NCBI RefSeq assembly: GCF_029960665.1
Contig: NZ_JASBRB010000015.1
Location: forward strand, 1-62,533
Origin: Pseudarthrobacter sp. AL07
GTDB lineage: Bacteria; Actinomycetota; Actinomycetes; Actinomycetales; Micrococcaceae
DNA: 62,533 bases
Direction of reading: 5' to 3'
Shown here: in pieces, positions 7,426-16,609 of the stretch
How the letters are laid out: each line of letters opens with the position of its first letter
Position numbering within the stretch: the first letter of the stretch is position 1
Notes under the pieces: generated by a model
What the model saw: the letters and a program-made list of their open reading frames with translations, nothing else
What the model was told of the DNA's origin: nothing
Databases searched by the model: none
Made by a program: the position numbers and the translations under genes

Positions 7426-8403
7426 ATGGAAGATCTGCTGTTCGGCGGGACGCTGCTGACCGCGTTCCTTGGCGGCCTCGTGGCCCTGCTCGCCCCGTGC
7501 TGCGTCTCGGTCATGCTCCCCGCGTACCTGGCCACCGGCTTCCGCCGCCGCACCGGCATTCTCGCCGCAACCTTCGTCTTCGCCGGAGGGGTGGCCACCG
7601 TCATCGTCCCGATCGGGCTGGGAGCAACCTTCCTTGTCAGCCTTGTCTCGGGCCAGCATGTGCTGGTGTTTTTGGCCGCCGCCACCGCGATGCTGGCCGG
7701 CGGAACAGCCATGCTGTTCGGATGGAAGCCGCGGCTGCCGATGCTGCCGGGCCGGGCCCCCACCGGGGCAGGGTTCGGTTCGGTCTACGGGCTGGGAGTG
7801 TTTTCGGGGGCGGCCAGTTCCTGTTGCGCCCCGGTGCTGGCCGGCGTCGCTGTGCTCTCCGGGGCGAGTGCTTCGTTTCCCGCGGCGCTGGCGGTGGCAC
7901 TGACGTACGTTCTAGGCATGGTCGCGCGGCTGGCCGTCCTGGCCCTGGTCTGGGACCGCAGGGACTGGAGCAGGAGCCGGTGGCTGCAGGGACGGCAGGT
8001 CACCCTCCGGCTCGGCCGCCTGCGCCGCACGATGGCGTTCGGGACGGCCGCGTCAGCCTTCCTGCTCATCGCCATGGCCTTACTCACCTACGTCCAGGCC
8101 GCCCTGGGACCCGGCATGGGATCGGACGGGGTATTCCTGCAGATCACCGCCGAACTGCAGCACGCCGCCGCCGTCATCGCCGCAGCAGTGGGCTGGCTCC
8201 CCGGCTGGGTCCTAGCCGCGATCCTCACCGCCGGTCTCCTCTACCTGATCACCCAGGCCCGCCGGCATGCCGGACCCCCGGCCGTCCCGGAAAAACCCGT
8301 CAATGACGCCCCCGTCGATGACACTGCAGCCGACCCCAGAATCGGCTGCTGCGTTCCAGACACGACCGCCGAGCCCATCCCCGCAAAGGACAGCCGATCA
8401 TGA
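7426..8403 (+). CDS. CcdA/DsbD-type membrane protein with Cys-pair tail
   Basis: 325 residues with six or more membrane helices. The two helices that carry the redox cysteines in CcdA/DsbD are recognisable: LLAPCCVSVMLPAYLA near residue 25 and GAASSCCAPVLAG near 130. Both have CC pairs rather than the usual single Cys next to Pro. A hydrophilic tail after about residue 285 ends with a further GCCVPD. CcdA proteins pass electrons from cytoplasmic thioredoxin to thiol proteins outside. A redoxin gene overlaps its end by four bases, and operator 3 lies 40 bases upstream. It is probably the membrane step of a dedicated thiol-reducing chain. The extra CC pairs might bind a metal. Confidence 0.78.
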   Translation: MEDLLFGGTLLTAFLGGLVALLAPCCVSVMLPAYLATGFRRRTGILAATFVFAGGVATVIVPIGLGATFLVSLVSGQHVLVFLAAATAMLAGGTAMLFGWKPRLPMLPGRAPTGAGFGSVYGLGVFSGAASSCCAPVLAGVAVLSGASASFPAALAVALTYVLGMVARLAVLALVWDRRDWSRSRWLQGRQVTLRLGRLRRTMAFGTAASAFLLIAMALLTYVQAALGPGMGSDGVFLQITAELQHAAAVIAAAVGWLPGWVLAAILTAGLLYLITQARRHAGPPAVPEKPVNDAPVDDTAADPRIGCCVPDTTAEPIPAKDSRS

Positions 8404-9059
8404 CCACCCCCAAAAGCCGCGACTCCAAGGCCGGCCCGGCCCGTGGAACGAATCGCCGCTGGCTCCTCTGGACCCTGGCGGCGGCAGCCCTTGTCCTCAT
8501 CCTCGTCGGCCTTTACGCCATCTTCTCCGGATCCACAGCCCCGAAGAACACAGGGGCCGGGAAGAACTACGATGTCGGCCAGCCCGGTCCCGGCCAGGCC
8601 GCGCCGGCATTCACCCTCCAGGACAACAGCGGGAAGCAGGTGTCCCTGGGCGACTACAAGGGAAAGAATGTCCTCCTGTACTTCCAGGAAGGCCTGACCT
8701 GCCAGCCCTGCTGGGACCAGATGACCATCCTTGAAAAAGACAGCACCAAGGTCAAGGCCGCCGGCATCGACGCGGTCCTGTCCATCACGACCGATCCTGC
8801 CGACCTCATTGCCCGAAAAACCCGGGACATGGGCCTGAGCACCCCCGTCCTGTCCGATCCCGCGCTCACGGTGTCGGAGAAGTACAGTGCGAACCGCTAC
8901 GGGATGATGGGCGCCATGAGGGACGGGCACAGCTTCATCCTCGTCGGACCGGACGGCACCATCCGGTGGCGGGCAGACTACGGCGGCGCCCCGGACTACA
9001 CGATGTTCGTTCCGGTCGACAAGCTGCTCAGTGACCTCAATGACGGAATCAGGCCATGA
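8400..9059 (+). CDS. Membrane-anchored redoxin (AhpC/TSA or TlpA type)
   Basis: 219 residues. One N-terminal membrane helix (about 23-42) anchors a redoxin domain in the outside space. The active site is TCQPCW (C101 and C104), with the domain opening PAFTLQDNSGKQVSLGDYKGK and a core of LYFQEGL. The WGDQM-like stretch after the CxxC and the VGPDGTIRWR strand fit the AhpC/TSA fold. It overlaps its neighbours on both sides by four bases, which ties it to the CcdA-like protein upstream and the glutaredoxin-like gene downstream. Confidence 0.85.
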   Translation: MTTPKSRDSKAGPARGTNRRWLLWTLAAAALVLILVGLYAIFSGSTAPKNTGAGKNYDVGQPGPGQAAPAFTLQDNSGKQVSLGDYKGKNVLLYFQEGLTCQPCWDQMTILEKDSTKVKAAGIDAVLSITTDPADLIARKTRDMGLSTPVLSDPALTVSEKYSANRYGMMGAMRDGHSFILVGPDGTIRWRADYGGAPDYTMFVPVDKLLSDLNDGIRP

Positions 9060-9322
9060 TCGCACTCACACTGCTGACCCGGACCGACTGCACTTGGTGC
9101 AGCGACGGCAAGCAGTTACTGGCAGGGCTTTCCCGCGAGTTCGGGCTCAGCGTTGACGAAGTCGACCTGAACAGCGACCAGGGACGCGTCCTCGCCGCTG
9201 AGCACCGCCTCCTCTTCGCCCCCGGACTGATCGCCGACGGCAAGCTCATCGCCCATGGCCGGCTCTCCGCACGCGCCCTCCGGCGCGACCTCACCCGGCT
9301 CCGCCCCACCCCTGACCGCTAA
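9056..9322 (+). CDS. Glutaredoxin-like protein
   Basis: 88 residues with no signal peptide. The N-terminus LTLLTRTDCTWCSDG places a CxxC pair (C12, C15) at the start of the first helix, as in glutaredoxins and DUF836 proteins. The rest (VDEVDLNSD, LLFAPGLIADGKLIAHG) fits the short thioredoxin fold. It would be a cytoplasmic thiol carrier, possibly feeding the CcdA-like membrane protein. It overlaps the redoxin gene by ATGA. Confidence 0.8.
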   Translation: MIALTLLTRTDCTWCSDGKQLLAGLSREFGLSVDEVDLNSDQGRVLAAEHRLLFAPGLIADGKLIAHGRLSARALRRDLTRLRPTPDR

Positions 9323-9331
9323 GGACATCCC

Positions 9332-9559
9332 ATGGAACAGTTTTTTCTCATCCTTCCCGCCCTGGTCTGCCCCGTCGGCATGGGCCTGATGATGTGGCTC
9401 ATGATGCGCGGCCGCAGCCGCAACGAACAGCCCGCCACACCCGACCAGGAACAGGAACTGGCCTCCCTGCTCGCCCAGATCCAGGCCCTCCGCCCGGCGC
9501 CGGCAGACTTCGACGGCCGCCACCCGGCACCACGTCCCGGCGGGAACCCCGCGGCGTGA
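9332..9559 (+). CDS. Small membrane protein of unknown function
   Basis: 75 residues. The first 25 form a membrane helix with Met and one Cys (PALVCPVGMGLMMWLMM). The remaining part is a short amphipathic, Glu/Gln-rich stretch and a Pro-rich end. No family recognised. Starts nine bases after the glutaredoxin-like gene with AAGGACA upstream, and its stop overlaps the GTG of the next small gene. The position inside a tight run of redox genes suggests an accessory role. Confidence 0.65.
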   Translation: MEQFFLILPALVCPVGMGLMMWLMMRGRSRNEQPATPDQEQELASLLAQIQALRPAPADFDGRHPAPRPGGNPAA

Positions 9560-9789
9560 ACACGGTCCTGATCGCACTGGCGGGCACGGCGGCGGCCATC
9601 GCCCTGACATGGTTCTTCTGCCTGCGCCCCATGCGCCGGGCCGGCACCACGGCCGTCGGGTGCTTCGCGGCGCCGGCGCAGAACATAGATGAACGGATCC
9701 GGGCCGCCCGGGAAGAACTCGCACAACTGCAAAGCGGACACCCCGGCGCCGGCACCGACGTCATCCCGCCGCCCCGGCGTGACGCGTAG
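9556..9789 (+). CDS. Small membrane protein of unknown function
   Basis: 77 residues from a GTG that overlaps the previous stop. An N-terminal membrane helix (about 3-22, containing FFC) is followed by a basic segment, a Cys, and a helical stretch NIDERIRAAREELAQLQSG. The start is chosen by the overlap and the good N-terminal helix. Its end overlaps the probable start of copCD by 11 bases. Function not recognised. Confidence 0.6.
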   Translation: MNTVLIALAGTAAAIALTWFFCLRPMRRAGTTAVGCFAAPAQNIDERIRAAREELAQLQSGHPGAGTDVIPPPRRDA

Positions 9790-11761
9790 GGCCCCCCGGC
9801 GGCCGCACCGGCTCGGCCGTGCCGCCGCGCTGCTCGCAGCCACGGCGGGGCTCGTCTTTGCCGGTCTGCTGTCGGCGGTCCCTGCTTCCGCGCACGCCAA
9901 CCTGCTCTTCTCCGCACCGGCCGCCGATTCGACCGCCGCCACCGCCCCCGAGACCCTGACGCTGCTTTTCGATGAGCCGGTCACCACCGCCGGGACACCG
10001 GTGACACTGGTCGGCCCCCAGGGCAGCCGGAGCCTGGGCGCGGCACGGCTCTCCCATGAGAACCGTGCCCTGGAAATACCCGTTCCCGGCCCCGGCGCCC
10101 CGGGCATCTATACCGTCCAATGGCAGGTCACCGCCGGCGACGGGGACGTCATGAGCGGGTCCTACCGCTACGCCATCGGACCCTCCGCCACGGCCCTCGG
10201 CGGGGGCCAGGCCACCGACACCCAGGGGTCGTGGCAGACAACCGTCCTTCGCCTCCTGATGTTTACCGCCCTCGCTCTGGCCCTGGGCGAGCAAGCCGGA
10301 ATCCGGCTGCTGGGCCGCCTTCGGGGCGCCCTGGCCGGGCCGAGGACGGTCACCGTGTGGGCCTGCCTGCTCGGTGTGGCCGCCGCCACCGGCCTGGCCG
10401 TGTTGCTGCTGGGTAACGGCTCCCTGACAGCAGGGCTCACCCGTCCCGTCCCGGACGCCCTGACCGGCAGCCGGCCGGGAATCCTGGCCCTTGTCGAGCT
10501 CGGCGGCTTCGCCCTGGCAGCAGCGGTGGCCTTAACACGGCGCCGTGCCTGGCTGTGGCTGCCGCTGGCTGCCGTGATCGGCGCCGAGGCCCTGCGCGCG
10601 CACCCGCAGCTGGCCGACCCGGCCCTGGGCATCCCGCTGACGGTCGTGCATCTTGCCGCGGCCATCCTCTGGACCGGGATGCTCGTCCACATCCTGCGCA
10701 CCCTCATCCATTGGCGCCACCACCGGGACCTGTCCCGGGAAGCCCTCCGGGCCTATTCCCGGACTGCCGTGTGGCTGTTCACCGCCGTCGTACTCACCGG
10801 CCTGGGAACGGCCCTGATACTCGTCCCGCCCGACGCCCTCCTCACCACCGACTACGGACGGGTCCTGCTGGCCAAAACCGTGCTGGTCGCCGCCGCAGCG
10901 GGCCTTGCCCTGGCCGCACGACGGCTCCTGCGCCGGGAATCTGTCTTGGAAAGAATCAGCCGCCCCGCCCGGGCCGAAGCAGCCGCCCTTTCCATCGTCC
11001 TTGTCGTCTCCGCGGTGCTGACCGTACTCCCGGTCCCCGGCAGCGCTGCCGCGCCCCTGGCGTTTCCGCCTCCCGCCACGGGCCCGGTCGTCCCGGCGGC
11101 GGCCCTGGCCGGAGAGATAGGCGTCAACGCCCGCGCCAGCTCCGGTCAGCTCGTCATCCAGCTCACGGTCCCGGAGCTCACCGACGCCTCAGGAACAATC
11201 GTCTCCACGCAGACTGGCCTCACCGGCTCCCTCGCCGGACCCGCCGGGGAGACCGCCGAGCTAACGTTTCGACGCTGCGGGGAAGGCTGCTTTTTCAGCC
11301 CCGCCACATGGACCGACGGGACCAGCCGCCTCACCCTCACCCCGACATCCGGCACCTGGAACGTCAAACCCGCCGCACTGGCCATCACCTGGCCGGCCGT
11401 TCCGGCCGAGGACCTGCTGCGCGAAGCGGTGACTGCCATGAAGGCCGTCCCGGCCTTCACCCTGCACGAACTGGTCACCAGCGACACCTCCCAAGGCCTG
11501 GGAACACCCCGGTCCTTCCAGAGCAACGGCCAGGACTTCATCCGGCGCGCCCTCTACGCCAGCGGCCGGGCCACTACGGCCACCCGGCTTGACGACGAGG
11601 ACGGCAACCGCCGCCTCGTCCTGTCCTACCCGGCCGAAAACGCGGTCCTTGAACTCACCCTCGCCCCGGACGGCCGGATCCTGCGCGAGAGTCAAACCGC
11701 ACCCCACCATCTGGTCACCCGCACGCTCATCTACCCCGAACCCGAGGCCCATCATGACTAA
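9779..11761 (+). CDS. CopC-CopD fusion copper protein
   Basis: 660 residues from GTG 9779. The in-frame start at 9689 would add 30 residues that lack signal-peptide character. A signal peptide ends at SAVPASA, leaving His39 as the mature N-terminus, the Cu(II) ligand typical of CopC. The CopC domain (to about 155) shows LLFDEPV and DGDVMSGSYRYAI. Eight or so membrane helices of a CopD domain follow (about 165-430). A further 200-residue external domain comes next; it has a CGEGC pair and looks like YtkA/LolA-type beta structure. Fusions of this type (YcnJ-like) are linked to copper import or export across the membrane. It is the last gene of the run started at 7426. Confidence 0.85.
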   Translation: MTRRAPRRPHRLGRAAALLAATAGLVFAGLLSAVPASAHANLLFSAPAADSTAATAPETLTLLFDEPVTTAGTPVTLVGPQGSRSLGAARLSHENRALEIPVPGPGAPGIYTVQWQVTAGDGDVMSGSYRYAIGPSATALGGGQATDTQGSWQTTVLRLLMFTALALALGEQAGIRLLGRLRGALAGPRTVTVWACLLGVAAATGLAVLLLGNGSLTAGLTRPVPDALTGSRPGILALVELGGFALAAAVALTRRRAWLWLPLAAVIGAEALRAHPQLADPALGIPLTVVHLAAAILWTGMLVHILRTLIHWRHHRDLSREALRAYSRTAVWLFTAVVLTGLGTALILVPPDALLTTDYGRVLLAKTVLVAAAAGLALAARRLLRRESVLERISRPARAEAAALSIVLVVSAVLTVLPVPGSAAAPLAFPPPATGPVVPAAALAGEIGVNARASSGQLVIQLTVPELTDASGTIVSTQTGLTGSLAGPAGETAELTFRRCGEGCFFSPATWTDGTSRLTLTPTSGTWNVKPAALAITWPAVPAEDLLREAVTAMKAVPAFTLHELVTSDTSQGLGTPRSFQSNGQDFIRRALYASGRATTATRLDDEDGNRRLVLSYPAENAVLELTLAPDGRILRESQTAPHHLVTRTLIYPEPEAHHD

Positions 11762-11839
11762 GTGCCCCGCCCCTGACAGACCTTCGCCGATACGACAGCC
11801 CAATGCAGCACGCTGCGAACCACGAACGGAGGTCCTGGC

Positions 11840-12589
11840 ATGAGCATCGGCGGCTTTTTCGCGGAAACCGTGCAGAGCGGCATCCTGCTGATTGCGCTTC
11901 CGCTGGCCATGATCGCCGGCCTCGTATCCTTCCTGTCACCCTGCATCCTGCCCCTGGTACCCGGATACCTCGGATACGTCTCCGGCCTGACCAACCCGAC
12001 CCAGCACGGCAACCGCCGCCGCGTGCTGACAGGAGTCGGGCTCTTCGTCCTCGGTTTTGCCGCCGTCTTCACCCTCTACGGGGCGGCCTTCGGCGCCATC
12101 GGCACCTGGATGGCCCGATGGCAGGACACACTGATCCGTGTCCTGGGCATCGTCGTGATCCTCATGGGCCTGGCCCTGGCCGGGAAGCTGCCCTTCCTTC
12201 AGCGCACCGCGAAGATGACATGGAAGCCCGCGTCCGGTCTGGCCGGCGCACCCGTCCTGGGAGTCGTTTTCGGCCTGGGCTGGACCCCCTGCATGGGCCC
12301 GACCCTGGCCGCGGTCCTGGCCCTGAGCACCACCACCGGCGACCCTTGGCGGGGTGCACTGCTGGCCTTCGCCTACTGCATGGGCCTGGGCATTCCCTTC
12401 GCCCTGGTCGCCCTGGGCGTCAGCTGGGTCACCCGCGCCCTGGCCTTCGTCCGGCGGCACATCCGGACGTTCAACATCGCCGGCGGCCTGCTCCTGGCAC
12501 TCCTGGGCGTGCTGATGGTCCTGGGAGTGTGGACCTCATGGATCTACCAGCTGCAGAACCTGGCCGGAACCTTCAAGACACCCGTCTGA
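11840..12589 (+). CDS. ccdA: Cytochrome c biogenesis protein CcdA
   Basis: 249 residues, six membrane helices, normal length for CcdA. The redox cysteines sit in the standard contexts [22 protein letters not shown] (near residue 35) and [18 protein letters not shown] (near 155). It passes electrons from thioredoxin to outside thiol proteins such as the TlpA-like lipoprotein at 2998. GGAGG precedes the ATG. It is the second CcdA-type protein in the island; this one is conventional, while the one at 7426 has altered Cys pairs. Confidence 0.9.
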   Translation: MSIGGFFAETVQSGILLIALPLAMIAGLVSFLSPCILPLVPGYLGYVSGLTNPTQHGNRRRVLTGVGLFVLGFAAVFTLYGAAFGAIGTWMARWQDTLIRVLGIVVILMGLALAGKLPFLQRTAKMTWKPASGLAGAPVLGVVFGLGWTPCMGPTLAAVLALSTTTGDPWRGALLAFAYCMGLGIPFALVALGVSWVTRALAFVRRHIRTFNIAGGLLLALLGVLMVLGVWTSWIYQLQNLAGTFKTPV

Positions 12590-12629
12590 AAGACAGCCCC
12601 CTGCAGCGCACTGCCAACACACCGCCGTT

Positions 12630-12653
12630 TATACCCTAGGGGGGTAGGGTATA
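12630..12653. promoter_or_regulatory. CsoR-type operator upstream of csoR
   Basis: An inverted repeat with 7-bp arms TATACCC (12630-12636) and GGGTATA (12647-12653) around a G-rich centre. CsoR operators are G-tract palindromes of this sort and lie over the promoter of their own gene. The csoR start is 22 bases downstream. Repression relieved by Cu(I) is the expected behaviour. Confidence 0.75.
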
Positions 12654-12674
12654 GTTGAGTGAAAAGGAGAGGTC

Positions 12675-12995
12675 ATGAGCGAACAGACTGATGAACACCT
12701 GGGCCACGGCTACACCTCGGACAAGGAGGCGTATCAGCGCCGGCTCAAACGCATCGAAGGCCAGGTCCGCGGCATCGCCCGCATGATCGACGAGGACCAG
12801 TACTGCATCGACGTCCTTACCCAGGTCTCGGCCGTCACCAAGGCACTGCACGCGGTGAGTATCGGATTGCTTGAAGAGCACATCGGGCACTGCGTCGTCG
12901 GAGCCGCGAACGAGTCCCGGGATACCGGAAACCCCGCCATCGTTGGCGAGAAGGTCAAGGAAGCATCCGAGGCCATCGGCCGGCTGCTGCGCTGA
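12675..12995 (+). CDS. csoR: CsoR-family copper-sensing repressor
   Basis: 106 residues. The Cu(I) ligand set C44, H69, C73 is intact (QYCIDVLTQV and EEHIGHCVVGA). The RRLKRIEGQVRGI segment is the conserved first helix of the family. CsoR is a helical tetramer that releases DNA when Cu(I) binds. The AAGGAGAGG site and the palindrome at 12630 mark its start and autoregulation. copZ and copA follow with short gaps, so it probably controls a csoR-copZ-copA operon. Confidence 0.92.
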   Translation: MSEQTDEHLGHGYTSDKEAYQRRLKRIEGQVRGIARMIDEDQYCIDVLTQVSAVTKALHAVSIGLLEEHIGHCVVGAANESRDTGNPAIVGEKVKEASEAIGRLLR

Positions 12996-13027
12996 CGCCT
13001 GAACTGCCTGCACGAAGGAGGAAAGGA

Positions 13028-13255
13028 ATGATCATGGAAACCACCGTCAACATCTCCGGCATGACCTGCGGACACTGCGTCGGCTCTGTCATCGAGGAAC
13101 TCACAGCCATCGACGGGATCAACGGCGTCGACATCGCACTGAACAAGGGCGGCATCTCCCGGGCCGTCGTCACGTCCTCGGAAACTCTCGACCCTGCCGA
13201 GGTCAGCGAAGCCGTCGCCCAGGCCGGCTACACCGTCGTCTCCGCCGACGCCTGA
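13028..13255 (+). CDS. copZ: Copper chaperone, heavy-metal-associated domain
   Basis: 75 residues, one HMA domain. The metal motif GMTCGHC lies near residue 14 and the fold continues to GYTVVSADA. It would carry Cu(I) to the ATPase encoded next. AAGGAGG seven bases before the ATG at 13028 fixes the start. A second ATG two codons later is possible. Confidence 0.9.
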   Translation: MIMETTVNISGMTCGHCVGSVIEELTAIDGINGVDIALNKGGISRAVVTSSETLDPAEVSEAVAQAGYTVVSADA

Positions 13256-13289
13256 ACGAACAACCACGCACCAGGAAAGCAGCCACAGC

Positions 13290-15548
13290 ATGGATACCCA
13301 GACCGTCTTCACCACACCGGACACCCGGATCGTGGACCTCGACGTCGAAGGCATGACCTGCGCATCCTGTGTCAGCCGTGTTGAACGCAAACTCGGCAAA
13401 ATCGGCGGCGTCACCGCCACGGTGAACCTGGCGCTGGAAACCGCCCGCGTCACCGCCCCTGCCGACGTCGCCGACGAACAGATCGTCGATACGGTCAACG
13501 CCACCGGATACAAGGCAATTCTCAGGCCAACGCCGGGCCGGCCGGCCCCCGGGCCCGCACAAACCCCGGCCCCGGAAGCCACCCGCAAGGGCCAGGCCGG
13601 ACGGCCAACCGGCCTGCTTCCGCGCCTTGTAGTCGCGGCAGCCCTGACCGTCCCCGTGGTGGTCATCTCCATGATCCCTGCCGCCCGGTTCCCCCACTGG
13701 GGATGGTGGGTCTTCGCACTTGCCCTGCCCGTCGTGACCTGGGCAGCCTGGCCGTTCCACCGGGCCACGGCCGTCAATGCCCGGCACTTCGCCTCGACGA
13801 TGGACACCCTGGTTTCCATCGGGATCTCGGCCGCGTTCCTCTACTCGGCGTGGGAGCTCATCAACAACCCCGGGCTCACAGCAGACCCGGGAGCCCACGG
13901 TGAAGGCCCCGGACTCTACTTTGAAGTCGCCACAGTCATCGTGACGTTCCTGCTGCTGGGCCGCCATCTGGAAGCCCGCGCCAAACAGCGGGCAGGCGAT
14001 GCACTGAAGGCGCTGCTGAACCTCGGCGCGAAGGATGCCACCGTCCTGCGCGGCGGGGTCGAAACGACCGTCCCCGTTGACTCCCTGGTCGCCGGAGACG
14101 TCTTCGTCGTCCGCCCCGGCGAGAAGATCGCCACCGACGGCGTCGTCACCGGCGGGCAAAGCGCCGTCGACACCTCGCTGATCACAGGCGAATCCCTGCC
14201 CGTGGAAGTCGGACCGGGCGACAAAGTCACCGGAGCCACGATCAACACCAGCGGCCGCCTGTTCGTCACCGCCACCCGCGTGGGCAGCGAGACCACCCTG
14301 GCGCAGATGGGCAGGCTCGTCAGCCAGGCTCAAAGCGGGAAGGCACCGATCGCCAGGCTCGCGGACCGGATCAGCGCCGTGTTCGTCCCCATCGTCCTGG
14401 GCATCGCCATCACCACCTACACCCTGTGGTCGGTCCTCACCGGCGACACCCAGGCGGCCTTCACCGCCGCCGTGGCCGTGCTCGTAATCGCCTGCCCCTG
14501 CGCCCTGGGCCTGGCGACCCCCGTGGGCCTGCTCACCGGCACCGGCCGCGGGGCGCAGCTGGGCATCCTGATCAAGGGCCCGCAGGTCCTCGAGGACACC
14601 CGCACCGTCGACACCATCCTGCTGGACAAGACCGGAACCGTCACCACCGGCCGGCTGTCCGTCAGCAGGGTGACACCCTTGTCCGGGCTCCCCAAGGAAG
14701 ACGTGCTGGCTCTGGCCGGCGCCGTTGAAGCAGGCAGCGAACACCCGCTGGCCCGTGCCGTCGTGACCGCAGCCTCCGCCGAAGGGACGCTTGCCGAAGT
14801 GACCGCCTTCGCCAGCTCGCCCGGCGGCGGCGTACGGGGCACAGTCAACGGCCAGGTGATCACCGTCGGCCGCACCGCCTGGCTGGAAGAGAACGGCATA
14901 CACCCTGCAGCGAACGAGCTGGCCCTCCTCCAGGCAGAACAGAACGCGGGAGCGACAGCGGTCTGGGTCGCCGTCGACGGCGACCCGGCCGGACTGATCA
15001 GCCTCCGCGACACAGTCAAGGACGGATCACACGCAGCCATCCGGCGCCTCAAGGAACTCGGGCTTCGTCCCATCCTGCTCACCGGAGACAATCTGCCCGT
15101 CGCGGCGCAGGTCGCCGCCGCCGTCGGCATCGACCCTGAGGATGTGATTGCCGAAGTCCTGCCGCACGAGAAGGTCGAACAGGTCAAACAGCTGCAGACC
15201 TCCGGGGCCACGGTTGCGATGGCCGGAGACGGCGTGAACGACGCCGCTGCACTGGCCCAGGCGGACCTGGGCATTGCCATGGGATCAGGCACCGACGTGG
15301 CAATCGAGGCAGCAGATCTGACCGTGATGGGAAACAGTCTGGGCCAGGTCGTCCAGGCCATCGAACTCTCCCGCCGCACCCTGGCCACGATCAAAATGAA
15401 CCTGTTTTGGGCCTTCTTCTACAACGCCGTCGGCATCCCCGTGGCCGCCCTGGGACTCCTGAACCCGATGATCGCCGGCGCCGCGATGGCAGCCAGCTCA
15501 GTGCTCGTGGTGGCCAACTCGCTGCGCCTGCGCAATTTCGAACGCTGA
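13290..15548 (+). CDS. copA: Copper-exporting P1B-type ATPase
   Basis: 752 residues. One N-terminal HMA domain with GMTCASC (C24, C27) is followed by eight membrane helices. The transport motif is C402-P-C404. The phosphorylated aspartate is D446 in DKTGT. The TGES actuator motif (LITGES), the HP motif of the nucleotide domain (SEHPLARAV) and [10 protein letters not shown] are all present. With csoR and copZ it forms a standard copper-efflux operon, pumping Cu(I) out of the cytoplasm. No damage is seen. It is the last gene before the resolvase end of the island. Confidence 0.95.
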   Translation: MDTQTVFTTPDTRIVDLDVEGMTCASCVSRVERKLGKIGGVTATVNLALETARVTAPADVADEQIVDTVNATGYKAILRPTPGRPAPGPAQTPAPEATRKGQAGRPTGLLPRLVVAAALTVPVVVISMIPAARFPHWGWWVFALALPVVTWAAWPFHRATAVNARHFASTMDTLVSIGISAAFLYSAWELINNPGLTADPGAHGEGPGLYFEVATVIVTFLLLGRHLEARAKQRAGDALKALLNLGAKDATVLRGGVETTVPVDSLVAGDVFVVRPGEKIATDGVVTGGQSAVDTSLITGESLPVEVGPGDKVTGATINTSGRLFVTATRVGSETTLAQMGRLVSQAQSGKAPIARLADRISAVFVPIVLGIAITTYTLWSVLTGDTQAAFTAAVAVLVIACPCALGLATPVGLLTGTGRGAQLGILIKGPQVLEDTRTVDTILLDKTGTVTTGRLSVSRVTPLSGLPKEDVLALAGAVEAGSEHPLARAVVTAASAEGTLAEVTAFASSPGGGVRGTVNGQVITVGRTAWLEENGIHPAANELALLQAEQNAGATAVWVAVDGDPAGLISLRDTVKDGSHAAIRRLKELGLRPILLTGDNLPVAAQVAAAVGIDPEDVIAEVLPHEKVEQVKQLQTSGATVAMAGDGVNDAAALAQADLGIAMGSGTDVAIEAADLTVMGNSLGQVVQAIELSRRTLATIKMNLFWAFFYNAVGIPVAALGLLNPMIAGAAMAASSVLVVANSLRLRNFER

Positions 15549-15641
15549 GGTGCGTTCGACTATGGGCTGAGGCTTCAGAACCCCACTCGAAGGTAGGCTT
15601 TAACCGCCCACCCCGGCGAGCAGTCGCAGCACCCGGGACTG

Positions 15642-15685
15642 GTGCCGTCGACTTCTGATATTCCGTGCAGTCGAGTTCTGAAACG
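15642..15685. repeat. Resolvase-type sites upstream of the resolvase gene
   Basis: Two direct copies of the GTGCA-N3-GACTTCTGA unit, at 15642-15662 and 15665-15685, spaced 23 bases apart. They lie about 60 bases upstream of the resolvase start, where Tn3-type resolvases usually have their res site. Their relation to the array at 213-287 suggests one recombination system at both island ends. Confidence 0.55.
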
Positions 15686-15745
15686 GACACTCGGCGTGAA
15701 ACGATGGGCTCTTAGGGTTTCCCTGACACTACAGGGTGGGAAACA

Positions 15746-16305
15746 ATGACCGGCCAGACTTTCGGCTACGTACGGGTCAGCTCGCTGGACCAGAACACGA
15801 TCCGGCAACTCGACGGCGAACAGCTCGACCGGGTTTTCATGGACCGGGCGTCGGGGAAGGAGCAAAACCGCCCGCAGCTGGATGCGTTGATCGATTTCGC
15901 CCTCGACGGCGACACCGGCCTGGTGCACTCAATGGACCGCCTGGCCCGGAACCTCGATGAGCTGTGCGCCATCGTCCGCCGGCTGACCGAGAAAAAGGTG
16001 CGGGTCCGGTTCGTGAAGGAGAAGCTGACGTTCACCGGAGACGACACCGCGATGGCGACGTTCCTGCTTTCGGTGATGGGGGCGTTCGCCGAGTTCGAAC
16101 GGGCCCTCATACGGGAACGGCAACGTGAAGGGATTACCCTGGCCAAAAAGGCCGGCGTCTACAAGGGCAGGGCAAGGCGCTGAACGCCGGGCAGGCGGCC
16201 GAGCTGGTACGATGTGCCGCCGGCGAGGCGAAAGCCGCACTTGCCCGGGAATTCGGGGTCAGCCGCCAAACCGTCTACCAGTACCTTCAACCAGGCCCCC
16301 AGTAG
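15746..16305 (+). pseudogene. Serine resolvase (Tn3 family) with C-terminal frameshift
   Basis: The catalytic domain is intact: GYVRVSSLDQN with the nucleophilic Ser, MDRLARN, and the E-helix end GAFAEFERALIRERQREGI. After AGVYKGR the frame is broken by a missing base near 16170-16176, and a stop comes at 16183. The next frame continues smoothly as KALNAGQAAELVRC and EAKAALAREFGVSRQTVYQYL to a stop at 16305. That is the HTH DNA-binding domain of the family. The single-frame product of 145 residues would lack DNA recognition. Either the gene is dead or one base is missing from the assembly. It sits next to two resolvase-type subsites. Confidence 0.85.
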
Positions 16306-16609
16306 ATTGCTACAGAAGAATCATGAAGGCGGGTGCTGAGCAAATGGACGCCTTGTGCAGATGAGTAAGGAAAGGCCGCCGCTCAACACTCGCCTGCACA
16401 ACCTCGGAAAATCAACCCACCGGTGCAGAAGACTTTTGAAAATGACACCCGCCCGCTGAAGCAAACTTGGCGCTCACCACACCTTCCGGAGGACCGAACC
16501 CTCTAGATTGCCCCTGACGACACTCTCAGGAGTACCGGGCCTAATCGCGGTTGGTGCCGTTTGACCGATCGCCGCGGTCAGGTTCGGCAACCTAAACCAC
16601 CGACGCGCG
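16306..16609. other. Non-coding stretch with one more resolvase-type unit
   Basis: No gene recognised. At 16423-16443 lies another copy of the motif (GTGCAGAAGACTTTTGA) in the same orientation as the two at 15642 and 15665. It is the outermost copy on this side and may mark the right edge of the island. The rest shows no clear feature. Confidence 0.45.

Noticed and set aside
7426..8403. Considered naming this gene ccdA
   Set aside because: A standard CcdA is at 11840. The doubled cysteines here make the same name misleading.
13203..14903. A 566-residue minus-strand frame opposite copA
   Set aside because: Shadow of copA; no recognisable sequence.
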